Source: Aphrophora alni (lineage: Eukaryota > Arthropoda > Insecta > Hemiptera > Aphrophoridae). From it: a stretch of DNA of 64,000 nucleotides. Both the position numbers and the translations under genes were made by a program. Below are positions 12,641 through 24,364 of this stretch, one piece after another. The stretch's first letter is position 1; each line of letters starts with the position of its first letter. The stretch covers positions 28,229,949-28,293,948 of the forward strand of contig OY740774.1 in the NCBI GenBank assembly GCA_963513935.1, written 5' to 3'. Under the pieces are notes generated by a model. It searched no databases. It had not been told where the DNA came from and saw nothing but the letters and a program-made list of their open reading frames with translations.

Positions 12641-12905
12641 TTGGCCTCTTGGGACTTACTATAGTGAGTATGGGACTTGGCAATCCCGAGGTCCTAGATG
12701 GATGTACACATTTTTTCATGTAAGCTTGGGTTGGATCCTTCTCATCTTTTGTATCGTGTCTCTTGATCAACTCTTGTCCTCTTCTGAATACACTGAGTAT
12801 TCTTGGGCTTAGAGCATTCATTTATGTTCTATTTTTTGTTGTTTTTTGTTTTATATAAGGATATGATGAGCGGTTATTCGCCTTTAATAAACAATTGAAG
12901 AAGGG
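12640..12905 (-). repeat. Family A dispersed repeat, copy 4 (inverted)
   Basis: Read on the minus strand it gives ATCATATCCTTATATAAAAC, AGAATACTCAGTG, ACAAGAGTTGATCAAGAG, GATCCAACCCAAGCTTACAT and ATCCATCTAGGACC, matching the plus-strand copies in order. The 77- and 65-codon frames across 12579-12821 arise from this repeat. Confidence 0.7.
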
Positions 12906-13110
12906 GAATAAGAACGTCTGTGGAATGTTTTTGCATCATTTATTTAACAGGGTTTCGTTATTTCGCTACCACTGCAAAAAGAGCTATTATTTAAAATTTT
13001 TGTTGATGTTTTTATCCGAGATTTGTTAGTTTGTTTCGGTTGGAACTCTTTATAATTATAAAAGAAAAAGGAATCCACTTAGTCTGATTTTAATATATTC
13101 GTCCTTATAT
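12906..13110. other. Short non-coding spacer
   Basis: Nothing recognised. Confidence 0.4.
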
Positions 13111-13127
13111 AACCTAACCTAACCTAA
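13111..13127 (-). repeat. Short interstitial telomere-type (CCTAA)n run
   Basis: Reads AACCTAACCTAACCTAA, three units of the CCTAA complement of the insect telomere unit TTAGG. Related runs are at 21132, 37544 and 61071. Too short to be a telomere. Confidence 0.8.
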
Positions 13128-13854
13128 AAGTTACATGTTGATCAATAACTCTAGAGCTGGCATTTTTGGGTAAATGACGACGAAACTCTTGCTTGGTTAG
13201 AACACACAGTATACCCACTTATCTGTGCTTGGACTATGATTTTGTTTCTGGGTGAAGGAGAGTGTTACATTCATTCCTTGCCTTTTTGTATTTTTCAAGG
13301 TTAGGTAACAAAATGACGACTGCAAAATGTTCTTTCTGAAATTCATGAAATATAAAAAATGTTCACGAATTCAAAATAGAGAGACTTATAAATAGTTTAA
13401 ATATACAGTAATATATATTCAAGAGTTATAATTGTGAGAAGTAATAAATCAAGGGGAATGATGATATAAACAATACACCACGTAAATGATGTTGTGTTGC
13501 CGCTAAACGATTCGAATTAAGGAGAAATCACGTCGCGTCCTCAAAGTAAATCAAACTCAGAATTCACTTTGGGTTTGCCAAGACAGGCTTCTCCGCATTA
13601 TGATGAGGTTGACTGTTTTATTCATGCCAGACTTTGATACATCTGATTTTATATTGCAGAAGTCTGATACATATACAGTTCGTTATACGTATTTATTAAG
13701 CATATGTAAAATAGGTTGATATGATTTGAACTAATGATTTGTTTGTACATAGAAATTTTATTTCTTTTACAGGATGATATAAAAGTCATGTCAACCTCAA
13801 ATGTTCGATATAAATGATAGGCCAAAGTAACATGTTATTTACGCAGTATATGAA
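13128..13854. other. Non-coding stretch, nothing recognised
   Basis: AT-rich with no recognisable frame or repeat copy. Confidence 0.4.
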
Positions 13855-13948
13855 GTATAGGGTAGTTTGGTAATCGCAAAAATTTCGTCATCTGTTTATT
13901 GAACGAAAAGACGGTCGACATGTCGTCCGTCTTCGTTGTCGTTACAGT

Positions 13949-13963
13949 TGTCTATACGTAAGC
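13949..13963 (+). repeat. Target-site duplication, left
   Basis: TGTCTATACGTAAGC, repeated exactly at 14555-14569 on the other side of the inserted element. Confidence 0.85.
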
Positions 13964-14554
13964 TGGGTCAGTGGTGTACCTCACGCCACTGGCCCCTAGA
14001 ACCGGGGGTTGGCTACCCTATCCCATAAATGTGGGCAATGGATGCCGCCTTCGGAATAAATGTGAGGTAAGGGACGCGTGAGCGACCTGACGGTGACTCA
14101 TCCAACGTTGCTTGGGGAACCTTGCTAACATGAGAATAGGTTAACATAGGTGCCACCTACACTCGGGTCGTGTATTTTACCTCACGGTGCCGGCCCAAGA
14201 AAACTAGGGGAAGGCCACCCAATCCTACGTATGTAGGTAACGGGCGCCGCCTCTAGTAGGTGAGTGCGTAAGGGAGGGTATCGCGTAAGCGACCCGACGG
14301 TGATTCATCAAACGTGGCTTGAGTAATCTTGCCGACATGAGTACCATGGGAGCATGCTTGGCCTGTCCAGAAGCTTCGGCTTTTGGGAGCGTGCGTTGAG
14401 GAATGGTTTCGTGGTGGCAGTGGGGTGCTAGTGGTGAGATTGCACCCAGTTACTCTTCCTTTTGAGTGGGGGTTGGTGGTAAGCCGAAAGGCATTTGGAA
14501 CGCCGCCCTTCTAGTTCTAGTAACTAGTTCTCTCTTTGAAACTCAACTTGATAC
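13964..14554 (+). mobile_element. GC-rich 591-bp retroposon-like insertion with internal repeat
   Basis: Flanked by an exact 15-bp direct repeat (TGTCTATACGTAAGC) and inserted in a family C copy. Base composition is far more GC-rich than the flanks. Inside are two diverged units of ~190 bp (about 13966-14145 and 14166-14350) sharing ACCTCACG, GGC-rich blocks, GTAAGGG, GCGACCnGACGGTGA, TCATCnAACGT and CTTGnnnACATGAG. The 3-prime part ends CTTTGAAACTCAACTTGATAC without poly(A). A 15-bp duplication fits target-primed reverse transcription, so I favour a SINE or a non-autonomous or truncated non-LTR element. No RT domain is present, and the class is not established. Confidence 0.75.
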
Positions 14555-14569
14555 TGTCTATACGTAAGC
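14555..14569 (+). repeat. Target-site duplication, right
   Basis: TGTCTATACGTAAGC, an exact copy of 13949-13963. Confidence 0.85.
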
Positions 14570-14880
14570 ACAATAGCGGCCACAAAAATTAAAATAAAAA
14601 CATGGAGGGGAATATAGTGAGCTCCTATAGAACTGTATTGAAATTCATAAAAAAATCGAATTAAAAATATAAGAAAGATGGCCATTAAATTTTTTTCCTT
14701 TCGTATCTTGCATGTGTTATTTATTTTCTAACCCACTAATTTAGATAAAAAGTTGCGGATTTAAATTTTTCGTGTACAACCCCACACCTCTTACGATGAG
14801 AAATAGCAAAGTCATTGTCAAAAATGTAAATTCGAACACCGTCCTCCCAAGAAAATGTGATATTCGTATACTGTAGTTAC

Positions 14881-15462
14881 GAAATGCAGCACTCCATGAC
14901 ACCGAAACGAACATTTACATCTTCGAGGTCAGCCAGAGCTGAGACACATCTTTGAGGCCCGTTAGGTTAAGACTCATTAATGAAACATAACAATGTACTT
15001 TTCCTACAAGGTCAAAACTTAAATTTAAACCAACTTTTGGTCATAACATTACAGTTATTACTGGTTGTTCACTGACTGGTTACTGAACCTTATCAAGTTA
15101 AATGACAGAAAGGAATGAACTTGAAGTATACAAGTTTCAACTGCATATTTAGTTTTCTTGTTATTACATTTTGTTTTTAAAAATTTAATATTTTAGTTGT
15201 AAAATGTCTACATGTTCAGATAACTATTTTATATGTTAATTTGCATTTTCTAATTACCTCTAAATGGCTTCCTGGACAGTGCATACTCGTTGAAGTACTT
15301 GGTTGAGAAGATCATTGGTAACTTTTTGTGTTAATGCATTTAGTAATAATAGTCATGGAGTGATCGTGAGGCAAAATACGTTATTTTGTTAATAATCATT
15401 TAGGCATTAAAAATTGCAATTTGATTTTAGCGAGAACGGAAAACTTTGAGAATATTGTTTAA
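14881..15462. other. Non-coding stretch, nothing recognised
   Basis: AT-rich. No frame, family copy or hairpin recognised apart from the TTAA at 15459-15462 that borders the next element. Confidence 0.4.
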
Positions 15463-15901
15463 TTACTATTTAATTACCTTGTTTGAGGTGTTACCGTCGA
15501 ACAATCCTTAATTGTAGTTTACACTATCTTATATGACGCGTTTCAACGATTTGTCAGTCATTTTCAAATATAAAAAACACGTATAAACACTTAACAACAC
15601 ATATTATTTCACATTTAAAAACACGATTAAAAAAATACATATACGGACGACGCGACATGTCAATGACGTCGAATTTAATTGACGATCGTGAGTCAACGAG
15701 AACGGTCACTGACAACGCGCGTCGTCCGTATATGTATGTTTATAATCGTGTTTTTAAATGTGAATTAATATGTGTTGTTAAGTGTTTATACGTGTTTTTA
15801 TATTTGAAATTGACTGACAAATAGTTGAAACGCGTCATATAAGATAGTTTAAACTACGATTGTTCGACGGTAACACCTCAAACAAGGTAATTAAATAGTA
15901 A
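15463..15901. mobile_element. Foldback MITE FB2, 439 bp, flanked by TTAA
   Basis: Arms 15463 to about 15655 and about 15718-15901 are near-perfect inverted copies. Examples are CAAACAAGGTAATTAAATAG at the right end against its complement at the left, and GACGACGCG at 15647 against CGCGCGTCGTC at 15716. The loop of ~60 bp contains TGACGTCGAATTTAATTGACG. Both ends are bordered by TTAA, the duplication made by piggyBac-type transposases. However, the ends start TTAC rather than the usual CCY, and TTAA is itself palindromic, so the superfamily is uncertain. No coding capacity. Confidence 0.9.
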
Positions 15902-17169
15902 TTAATGATTAACAATCCAGTTGGGCTATAAGCAAACATAATGGAATATTGTTTATATTAACGGTGATACTAATATATTCTCTCGGTAATATACTAATAT
16001 ATTAACGGATACTGTATTCTTTCAGTGCAGTATTAGTATTTTTCCTAGCTTAATTTCCAGCTTGGTCGTATTAAAAAAAGTTTGTATGTAATAAAAAATG
16101 TAATTCTAGCAGTTTTTGTTCTTGTTGTTAATTAAAAATATTGATATCCTGCAACATTTTTTAAACTTTCTAACATACTACTTTTTCCATGTCACGAAAC
16201 GTACGAATTAATATAATTTTCTGGTAATTTAAGTTCATAAATTATAATTTTAGTGATTTTAAAAAATACTAACACCACAGCAATCTTTGTAATTTCCTCT
16301 AATACACTAATTGGATCTAACTAACTATAAGGGTAAAAAACTTGATATATTTTGCTACAAAATGACATCAAAACCAGCTCTGTAATAGTCTGAATAAATT
16401 TATATGAATTTACAAAGTTTTAAAGTCCTTTTAAAGCACCCGTATGTGGAAGTACTGTATCGCTAAAACTTTGAACCACCTAAGCGTTTCAACTACTATT
16501 TAAAGAACATAATCATTATCAGCAAGTCATTCCAGTAAAATTATAAATGATAATTTGTAAACGTGGAAATTATTTAAATGACGTCAGTGTTCATTTCTAA
16601 AAAAAATTACAAGAACTATAAAAATATCTGCTCCCTACAGGACGTGCATTAGTTCTTTCCGGAATAATAAACCTTAACATTTAACTCCATTGCACATGAA
16701 AACAGGAATGAGTTGTCCAGTTTTACAGTTATAATTTATTCTAATCCCAGTAGTTTTGTAACATAGGATAGTTTATATTTACTGTTCAACCTTGTAGTTT
16801 ATTTATTAAAACAGTAACCTTGCACCTATGATTAAAAGGTGGATATTCTATTTTGTGTGTTTTGTATATCTTTCCTTTTACTAACCTCTATATTATTATT
16901 ATTGACAAAATTGTTGTTACTGTTGATTTTTTAGTCAAATTTTAGAGGTTATGTTTTTAACAGTTTTATTTTTTATAACTCTTTTATTACATTACGTATG
17001 AACACGTTTGGTCATCATTAAATATTTTACGCTTTCAGGTTAAGGTCAATGAAGTAATTTTATGGTGAGGGACAAATGAGATTTTAAAATAAAACATAGT
17101 TTCGAGGTCATGTATTTTCCACTTCGTGGTCTTGTACTTACCTACCACGATTGGATACCACTAGGTAAT
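15902..17169. other. Non-coding stretch, nothing recognised
   Basis: AT-rich. Short related words near 15960-16010 (ATACTAATATATT twice, ATATTAACGG twice) form a small local duplication. No gene seen. Confidence 0.4.

Positions 17170-17218
<49 letters not shown>
17170..17218 (+). repeat. (TA)n microsatellite
   Basis: About 24 TA units with one slip near the start. Confidence 0.95.
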
Positions 17219-17219
<1 letters not shown>

Positions 17220-17394
17220 ACACAGTTTATATTGGAAAATCAACACTATTCTACCTTCAAAGAACGTGTTATTTTTTTAAGTTATCGGATAATAATGGAT
17301 TGTTCATATTATTAATATAATTTATTGTAAAATTTGTCATCATTTGTTGATGGTGTATGTATAAAAATTATTCAAGATTATAGGATAAAGTTGG

Positions 17395-17522
17395 GCGTGT
17401 TAGTTTCAAATATGTAGTATTTATCGTCTGCCTGTGTTGAGAGGTTGCGACGTACAGACAAACAGACGAGTAGGTATTGGTATAAAATTATAAGGGTCTT
17501 TGGTTTTAACTACAGACCCTAA
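17395..17522 (-). repeat. Family D dispersed repeat, 5-prime fragment
   Basis: On the minus strand it starts TTTTAGGGTCTGTAG, then AAAACCAAAGACCCTTATA, GTCTGTTTGTCTGTACG and CAGGCAGACGATAAATACT. This matches the start of the 30.7-kb copy, which reads AGGGTCTGTAGG, AAAACCAAGGACAC and CAGACAAGACGATAAATTTT. Confidence 0.65.
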
Positions 17523-20220
17523 AAGTGACACTCACGTCACTAAAAACTGTATTTAATTAAACGTGAACACGACTTTTTAGCGAATCTTCAAAACTGAAAA
17601 TATTCAAATTATATTTGGTCCGAAAATAAAAATTTAATTATTGAAAAGAAGAAAAGATAATGCAACTGTATAAAATTTATATACAAAAAATGATTGATAC
17701 CTCTTACATAAAGATAACAAACAATCCTATAAGCCAAATTTAACGAGAAATAAGGCCTTTACGACATCCATCAATCAAAACTATACTATCATCAAACTAT
17801 AAATGCGGCAGAACGAAGGGTCGCTTCACTCACTCAAGCGCAGAGGATTAGGGTGTCCAGTGACCTACCCGTTGAGTCACCTACTGAACTTCACTTTATA
17901 ACACTTTAATTATTTTATTTTATATTTTAAACGTATAGTTTACTGTATTATAGCTCAAAATCAACAATGTTTATTATACTTATTAGTCATTATACTCATA
18001 CTGTCATTAATTTACTAGCAAACATTTTTAATTTTGGACTCTATTAATGTAAATTATACATTCTTTGGTCTCATTTTTCTTGTAATGAAGTGTACAATAG
18101 AAATATATCACACATTTTATTTTAAAATATAAAATTAAATTGAAAGTTTGGTCAAGTGAAGCATGTGGGGTGGCCTACGGCAGATACCGACCTGTCCTGT
18201 TCTCTGCGCGCCTATGTGTGATGGCGCGTCCGTTAGAGTGAGAAGACGCTTCGTTCAACTACATTTTCCGTTTGATAATAGTGTAAATTGAAAGTAAATT
18301 GCCTATATTTTTATGCAAGACGTGATTTCGCGATAAACTTTTGGGAGATGGGTCAAAAAGTTGCTCACCACGATAAAACTGTCACGCAGTTTGAGTAAAA
18401 GACAGCGGAATTGACGTGTCGCCCACCAACTGTGTACTAACCTGCGTATTATATTCACAGTATCTGAATGAGCGTATGAGGATGTAATTTAAATTTTTAA
18501 TTTAGTCATGAAACTCTGCCTGCATGATAGTTTACGTGTTAAAATTTTCAAGACTTTATTTGGTTCAACCATCTAGCTTAAAGTTTTCAGAAACTTTGGA
18601 CGTATCCGCCAGCTGTAACATTTATAATGCAATATCCAGAACACTTTGCTGATGGGGTATTAATATATAGCAGATGGGGTATACGATATCATGTAGTCAC
18701 TCTTAAATTATCTCACTTTATTGGTACGCTAATTAAAAACACTGCACTCATTATTTGTGTACATAATATATAAATATTGGAATTATAAATATTATTTATA
18801 TTGATTGGAGAGCTCATTGCTGGATAGAAATAATTTAGAAAATAAATTCGAAAATCCAACATACAGAATAATATATTTTTTAGAAATGTTTTTAGTAATG
18901 CCAAACTGTGGGGTAACGCCCACAGGCTACACCATCTTGGCTGTCTCTTACTCTATCTCACTTGTGCCGGGTAAATACTGTACTATAAACGAAAACTCAT
19001 TTAAAAAAAGTGTTTATCCGCCTAACTAATTACCAACTTTAGTTCGTTCAATGATTCGTAAATTATTTCGAATAGACGTTAGGTTTGTTTAATTTTGTTT
19101 GAAAAGCAAATATATTTGATTCATTTCTCTTATATATTAACTTTAAATCATAAATACAAGAAAATAATTGATGAAAAACCGTTACACAAAGTTTTTCCCA
19201 CAAATATACACAAACCAAACAGAATTCATTGCCATTTCTTTAAAATTTGTAGTTCAAGAATATTTGTTAAAGCCGTCTAAATTAGGAAGTGGAATATTTC
19301 AAAATTTGTTGAAATTTCAGCTACTTGAATAATTTTTCTAGAGTAAAGCCTTAAAATAAAATAAAAATAAAAACGGTTTTTGACGTTATTTATTTTTTGG
19401 TGTTAGCATGGTTTCGAGTCTGCACCTATGTTACTGTTACCAAGTTTAATTTCATTATGTCACTGCGGGTTTAAAAATAAAAGGAATTATTGTTTGTGTT
19501 TTATTGGAAGTTTTATGGTTCTTAATTCCACAAAGTCGGTTAAAGAACCTATTTTTTTTAAATAATGGATACAAAATAAGTTTTTAATTCGATTTTCTCA
19601 CATTTTTAATACTCTTTTTTTGTCAAATAATTTTTATAACATTTAATTTCTACAACTAGAATAAAGAGACAAATATTATTTAATAAAAATTCGAAACAAC
19701 AGATTTATAAATAAAGAGGGAGAAAAGATTTCCATTCAGCATGCAATTTAATATTCCCAATTACTATATCATAACACTCCATGTGTTGCAGTCTGTATCT
19801 AATAAAAACAATTGCACACTTGATTACACCTCATTACATTTCAATTACACATTATTGCGGCTGTACGACTACGGTGTCCCAACGGAGAAAACAATATTGA
19901 TCAATTGTTTTTAATTATTTGTGTTTCAAAATTGCAACTAAGTCTCGCGACAATAGTTTTGTTTTAGCAATTGTTTACATTACTTTGACATATGAATAAT
20001 TTTTCATAGGTGTTTCTGTTTATTGAAAATAAAGTTTAACTTAACGGCCAAATTTTTATTGTTTTATTTTCAAACATAGTGGACTTCAAACGTTTAGGAT
20101 TGTTGATTTTTCTAACATGAATTCCCCACCTTCTTTTCCGGCAAACATTAAATTTTCATATACAATTATACTATATAGTGCAAACCATTAAATTGAAATT
20201 AAGGTACCTTTTTAATATCT
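17523..20220. other. Non-coding stretch with a weak inverted pair
   Basis: No gene was recognised. GAACGAAGGGTCGCTTCACTC near 17812 and GAGTGAGAAGACGCTTCGTTC near 18236 are an imperfect inverted pair enclosing ~400 bp, with a GC-rich patch at 18165-18250. This may be a decayed MITE. Short frames at 18713-19280 show no resemblance to known proteins. Confidence 0.35.
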
Positions 20221-20406
20221 TCAAATTCCTCCATCCTTCATCGTGTTCCAGCCATTGAATATGACTGGTCTTCCAAATATTTCCTGCAACTCCACATTTT
20301 CCTTATACAGTCCGTGAGATGTAGCTCGGACTTTCATAATGTACGTTAGGGGAATTTCAGGTGGTCGGAGAAGTGATGTCACAACTACTACTGCTGATAA
20401 AGTCAT
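20221..20406 (-). CDS. Possible small or terminal exon, product unknown
   Basis: A 61-codon frame from an ATG at 20404-20406 to a TGA at 20221-20223. Codons are less AT-biased than the surroundings and the translation has ordinary amino-acid composition, with segments such as PPEIPLTYIMKVRATSHG and FGRPVIFNGWNTMKDGG. That is unlike the Lys/Asn/Phe/Ile-rich chance frames elsewhere. A stop lies 11 codons upstream in frame, so if the frame is real the coding could begin at this ATG or follow a 3-prime splice site in the CAGCAGTAGTAG region. I do not recognise the family and could not find a second exon. It may be a host terminal exon, a processed fragment or a transposon scrap. Confidence 0.25.
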   Translation of the reverse strand: MTLSAVVVVTSLLRPPEIPLTYIMKVRATSHGLYKENVELQEIFGRPVIFNGWNTMKDGGI

Positions 20407-20476
20407 TGACTCAGCACCATTTCGCTGTCAAAATTTGTCATGTTGCCGTCTTATCGTCTGTTTGTCGTCTTTGTTT

Positions 20477-20660
20477 TGTTTACAAACAATTGGACAAACT
20501 TTCTAACCAGGAAAATCGTTCAATAAATTTAAAATTGCTACCTATTTTCAATAAAATAGTTTTTACTTTTCTTTAAATTTTATATTTAAGCTCATATTTA
20601 CAAACAGTTATACAAAGTTTCTAACCAGAAAAATCTGTATATAAATTTCAAATTATATAA
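20477..20660 (+). repeat. Short tandem duplication, period ~120 bp
   Basis: TTTACAAACAATTGGACAAA with TTTCTAACCAGGAAAATCG near 20478 recurs as TTTACAAACAGTTATACAAA with TTTCTAACCAGAAAAATCT near 20598, both followed by ATAAATTT(A/C)AAATT. Two copies, moderately diverged, non-coding. Confidence 0.75.
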
Positions 20661-20777
20661 AAAGGTTTAGTTATGTAAATAGTTTCACCAAAAGATGAAC
20701 ATGTAAATAATAGACAATATGTAATAAGTATATATCAACTTCTTGCTTATATTTAGGTTTTTTGCTTTATGACTGAA

Positions 20778-20798
20778 TATATATATATATATATATTG
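20778..20798 (+). repeat. Short (TA)n microsatellite
   Basis: About 10 TA units. Confidence 0.9.
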
Positions 20799-21131
20799 AA
20801 AAGAGCCTAAGATTTCTTCTATTTCGGACATAAACTCGCTCAAAGCATAAATGTAATTTGATTAAAATCCATTTTAAAATGCCAACTGTAAAGTTCATTT
20901 TTGTTCCCCCCCCCCCGATATTTTTGAACCATCATTTTCTTTTAGTTGAATTTTACACAATGGTTGGAGTCTTTAGTTTTCAATTTCTTTAAAATTATAA
21001 CGAATTCAGTAGCGCAGATTTTAAGAATTTAATCCAACAATTCCAATGTTTTATTTTTTTAGAACTCACGAAATGGCTTTTGCTTTTGTTAAAGTCCTTC
21101 TTCATTAAATTTTATCAACATTTAATATCAA
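20799..21131. other. Non-coding spacer with an 11-C run
   Basis: The C run is at 20906-20916. Nothing else recognised. Confidence 0.4.
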
Positions 21132-21148
21132 TTAGGTTAGGTTAGGTT
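21132..21148 (+). repeat. Short interstitial (TTAGG)n run
   Basis: Reads TTAGGTTAGGTTAGGTT, three perfect insect-type telomere units. Confidence 0.8.
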
Positions 21149-22659
21149 ATAAAACTGAAATTTTGAACTATCAAAAATGATGAAGGTATGCCTATGTCCA
21201 AAATATCCCTGCTCACACAATTTGAACAAAATAAGTCCATTCGTTTAGGCTTATTTTAATTCCACACAGACGGATGTTAGGAATTAGGATAGTTTTATTT
21301 AGGAATATAGTCTAAGTTCTTTTCAAGAAGCCATAATGATAACAATTAATGCGACAGACCAGGAAAACTGACGACATTGCTTACCTTGCAACCAAGACAG
21401 ACGTCATTGATGCTAAAATGGTATATAAACCCTTGTGTGTATTAAGAAACTTGTAATTATTTTAGAGTCAGATAATTAAACTATAACGTAGAAACAGATC
21501 TGTGAGTTACAACAATTAGAGTCATTCTGGATTAATAGTAATAATAAGATTATTGTAGTATTGTAATAAGATAGGATATGGTTATTTTTGTTAATAATTT
21601 AATTGTTAACACTAAAAATCGATTTTTCGACTCATCGTATAATTGTGAAAGTTTAGAAAAGACGCCATTTTGAAACTCAAAATAAAATTTTTTGTACGAT
21701 TTGATCTCTTTTTAGTAAAAATGTGTTTTTTCTCTTCATAAAATAAATAGCTTAAATGTTGAATTCTTCCCATAAAATGAAAATAAATAAATAAAATTTA
21801 AAATTATAATAGTATTGAATACAAAATGTAATAGTGCATATGGAATTTTTTTTAACGCATTTGTCGTTACCCCACTAAAAAGTTGGTTTGAGACATAATG
21901 AATAAACAACGGAAAATATCCATAATATTAATCATAAAATTAGACATGTTGGAACTTCTAAGTTTATTGTTCATTTTTTGTTTTTTTGAAATGGTGACAA
22001 AAATATTTTCCCGTTTGATTTAGTTTTGTACTTGAGCGTGCTAGAAAGTTAGTGCAATATTTTACTCTTTACCTTTAGTGCACTTCCACCCAAACTCATA
22101 AAGTACAAAGATGACATTATACATTATCTCTAACATTTTACATTATCATAAAATATTACATAAGCGTTACAATTTGCATTATCTTCTAAATTGAAGTAAA
22201 CCATCAAATAGTAGAGACCATTATACTTCATGTCATCATACATTATAAAGCCACAAAACCTCTTTCTTGTTACATATCATATTTATGTACTTTATTAAGT
22301 GAACTATAGAATTTGTGTATTGTCATTAACATCAAATAATATTTTGTATTATTTCTGATCGTGCGCAGCCACATCCTGATTTCTAGGATTACATTTCGTC
22401 AGTAAGTTTGTGACGTAGTTACTGGCTAAATAAGGCCACCAATAGTTATAAGATTTTTACTACTAGGCCGATTGATATACTGAATGGTTCATTTCAAATT
22501 GGGGCATGTAAATCCTTAAAAATCAGCAAGCTTTGAAAAAAAAAGTTTAAAAAAAATAGTTGGTATCGAGGAGGTATAAAATGGTATAAAGGTATTAATT
22601 TTTTGTTTTGTCTATGTTTTTCAGGTCATTTGAAAGTCAACTCAATTTTTAGAACCCGT
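21149..22659. other. Non-coding stretch, nothing recognised
   Basis: AT-rich. GACGCCATTTTGAAACTC near 21661 recalls the motif in the foldback elements. ACATTATACATTATC-like words cluster at 22110-22250. No gene seen. Confidence 0.4.
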
Positions 22660-22995
22660 GTGTAAAATCAAGCACACTTATAATTTATATAAGACTGTCT
22701 GTCTATATAAGTCTCAACCAGTGAATAAAGCACAAGACAAAAATCCTATATATTTCAAACTTTCCATTTACATTCTTTGTATTGTCCCACACGTAGGTAA
22801 AAATATAATGGTAACATAAAATGACCTTGGGATAGGTAAGGAGCAAAAACTAGAGTTGATTTTTTTTTAAATATATGTTTGGGTGGGTATTAAATAAAAC
22901 TAGAAGTTATTCTGATGACGAATGTTTATTTGACATCAAAATTAATATGTTTGCGCTAGGCGAAATTTGAAGCGTGAGATACACCCCCCCTCTAA
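22660..22995 (+). repeat. Family D dispersed repeat, copy 2
   Basis: Shares TATTTCAAACTTTCCATTTA, TTTGTATTGTCCCACA, AAAATGACCTTGGGATAGGT and ATTAATATGTTTGCGCTAGG with copy 4 (minus strand, 30.35-30.72 kb), and ACTAGAAGTTATTCTGAT with the next copy. It lies in direct orientation about 460 bp before copy 3. Confidence 0.7.
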
Positions 22996-23194
22996 CCTGA
23001 ACATGACGTGACCTACAAATCTAAAAAAAATTCGATTTTAAATTAATTTTCATTAATCATATTATAGTTTTTTGTATGAGGGATGCAACTTAATTTAACC
23101 GCAAAATGAGAAATGCTGTTATGAGTTTAAAAATAGATTTTATGACGAGCGATTTAATAGCCATTAAAAGATGGATCCCATATTCATTGATTTC

Positions 23195-23470
23195 TCCTCC
23201 ATTAGGGTCCGTAGGTAAAACCTAGGATCCCATTTATATACTTTGTATTTTCTCACATATACAATTTAGGAACAATATAGGGTAACAAAAAAGTTCTTGG
23301 GGTAGTTAAGCGCCAAAAACTACGGAGTCAAAAATGTTATTTTTGAATATATTATGTGTGGGTTATCAATTAAAACTAGAAGTTGTTCTGATTTCGAATA
23401 TGCTTCTTTATTTGTCGAAAAAATAATGTGTTGGCCCTAGACCACTTTTAAATAAACTTCCTTTATGCTT
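23195..23470 (+). repeat. Family D dispersed repeat, copy 3
   Basis: Begins TTAGGGTCCGTAGGTAAAAC, the family start, then TTTGTATTTTCTCACATATA, GTTCTTGGGGTAGTTAAG, ACTAGAAGTTGTTCTGAT and AATAATGTGTTGGCCCTAG. No coding capacity. Confidence 0.7.
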
Positions 23471-24363
23471 TCAGACCCTAAGTCGTGTGGTTTTAATACA
23501 CGCTCAACCCTTTAATTTTTGTTAGAAACATATATAATTTGTCTATTCTTATTCAAAAAGAAAAGAAAACTTATTTATTACATTTTTTAATGCTAACAAT
23601 ATTAAGTTAAAAAGCGGGGATCCTTCTGTGACCTGGAACGCGTCATGTTTGCTTGGGTTCTAGCTAATTAATATCCGGATTAGAGTTATGCTAACCAATG
23701 GTAGCCATTATGCAGGAAAACGTGCTTGCTCATTCCCGAAAGAGGTCCTAATTCACTTATTCCCCAGCTAACCTAATACCACTCGAGGTAATCAGATCTT
23801 TAATGATTTAATTATAATAAACTAATTTGAAGGACTTACACTTAATTATAAAAGTAATTACATAAAAAGGAACGCCATTATCGGGAATCTAGCCCAACAT
23901 AATAATTTAGAAAAATCGGTGACTTGGATAAACTAAATAAATCCAGGGCACTCATTATCGGTCCAGTGGAGTTGTTAGCACACCATAGACTCTCCTGTGC
24001 AAAAGCTTATCTCCTACGCCATAGATGTTCTGAGTGCTAATCAGTTGCATCTCAATCAAAACGCGTAATCTCAACCGATTGCGAACAAGATTTCATTGTC
24101 TAACAAGTGAGATCGTCAATACCTAATACATAAGTTAGTGCAATGTAAAAATAACAAAGATGAATGTTCTTACCTAAACCTAGTAGATCAATTTTGGTGA
24201 AATTAACGCGGAATATTATTTTTGGTTTTGTAGAAGAGTTTGTGAGAAATGTGTTTGCACGTTTTATTTGGTTTAAGAATTATTATAATCTACATTTTCT
24301 TGTAATGAGCGACATCTGTCCCCAAATGAAAGGGATAAATTTTCACAATAAATACTTTACTTA
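23471..24363. other. Non-coding stretch, nothing recognised
   Basis: Slightly less AT-rich than average around 23620-24070. A 66-codon frame at 24164-24364 is unrecognised. No repeat copy seen. Confidence 0.35.
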
Positions 24364-24364
24364 A

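Larger units (their letters stand above)
13855..14880 (+). repeat. Family C dispersed repeat, copy 2, split by a nested element
   Basis: The left part (13855-13963) has AGGGTAGTTTGGTAATCG and CGTCTTCGTTGTCG. The right part (14555 to about 14880) resumes with GGGGAATATAGTGAGCTCC and AAGATGGCCATT, matching the intact copy at 9.28-9.56 kb and the copy at 41.0 kb. The two parts are separated by a 591-bp insertion with a 15-bp duplication. Confidence 0.7.

Noticed and set aside
13111..13127. Telomere end
   Set aside because: Only three TTAGG-type units, with ordinary sequence on both sides.
17812..18262. MITE with GAACGAAG-type ends
   Set aside because: The inverted match is short and imperfect with no target duplication; left as unassigned.
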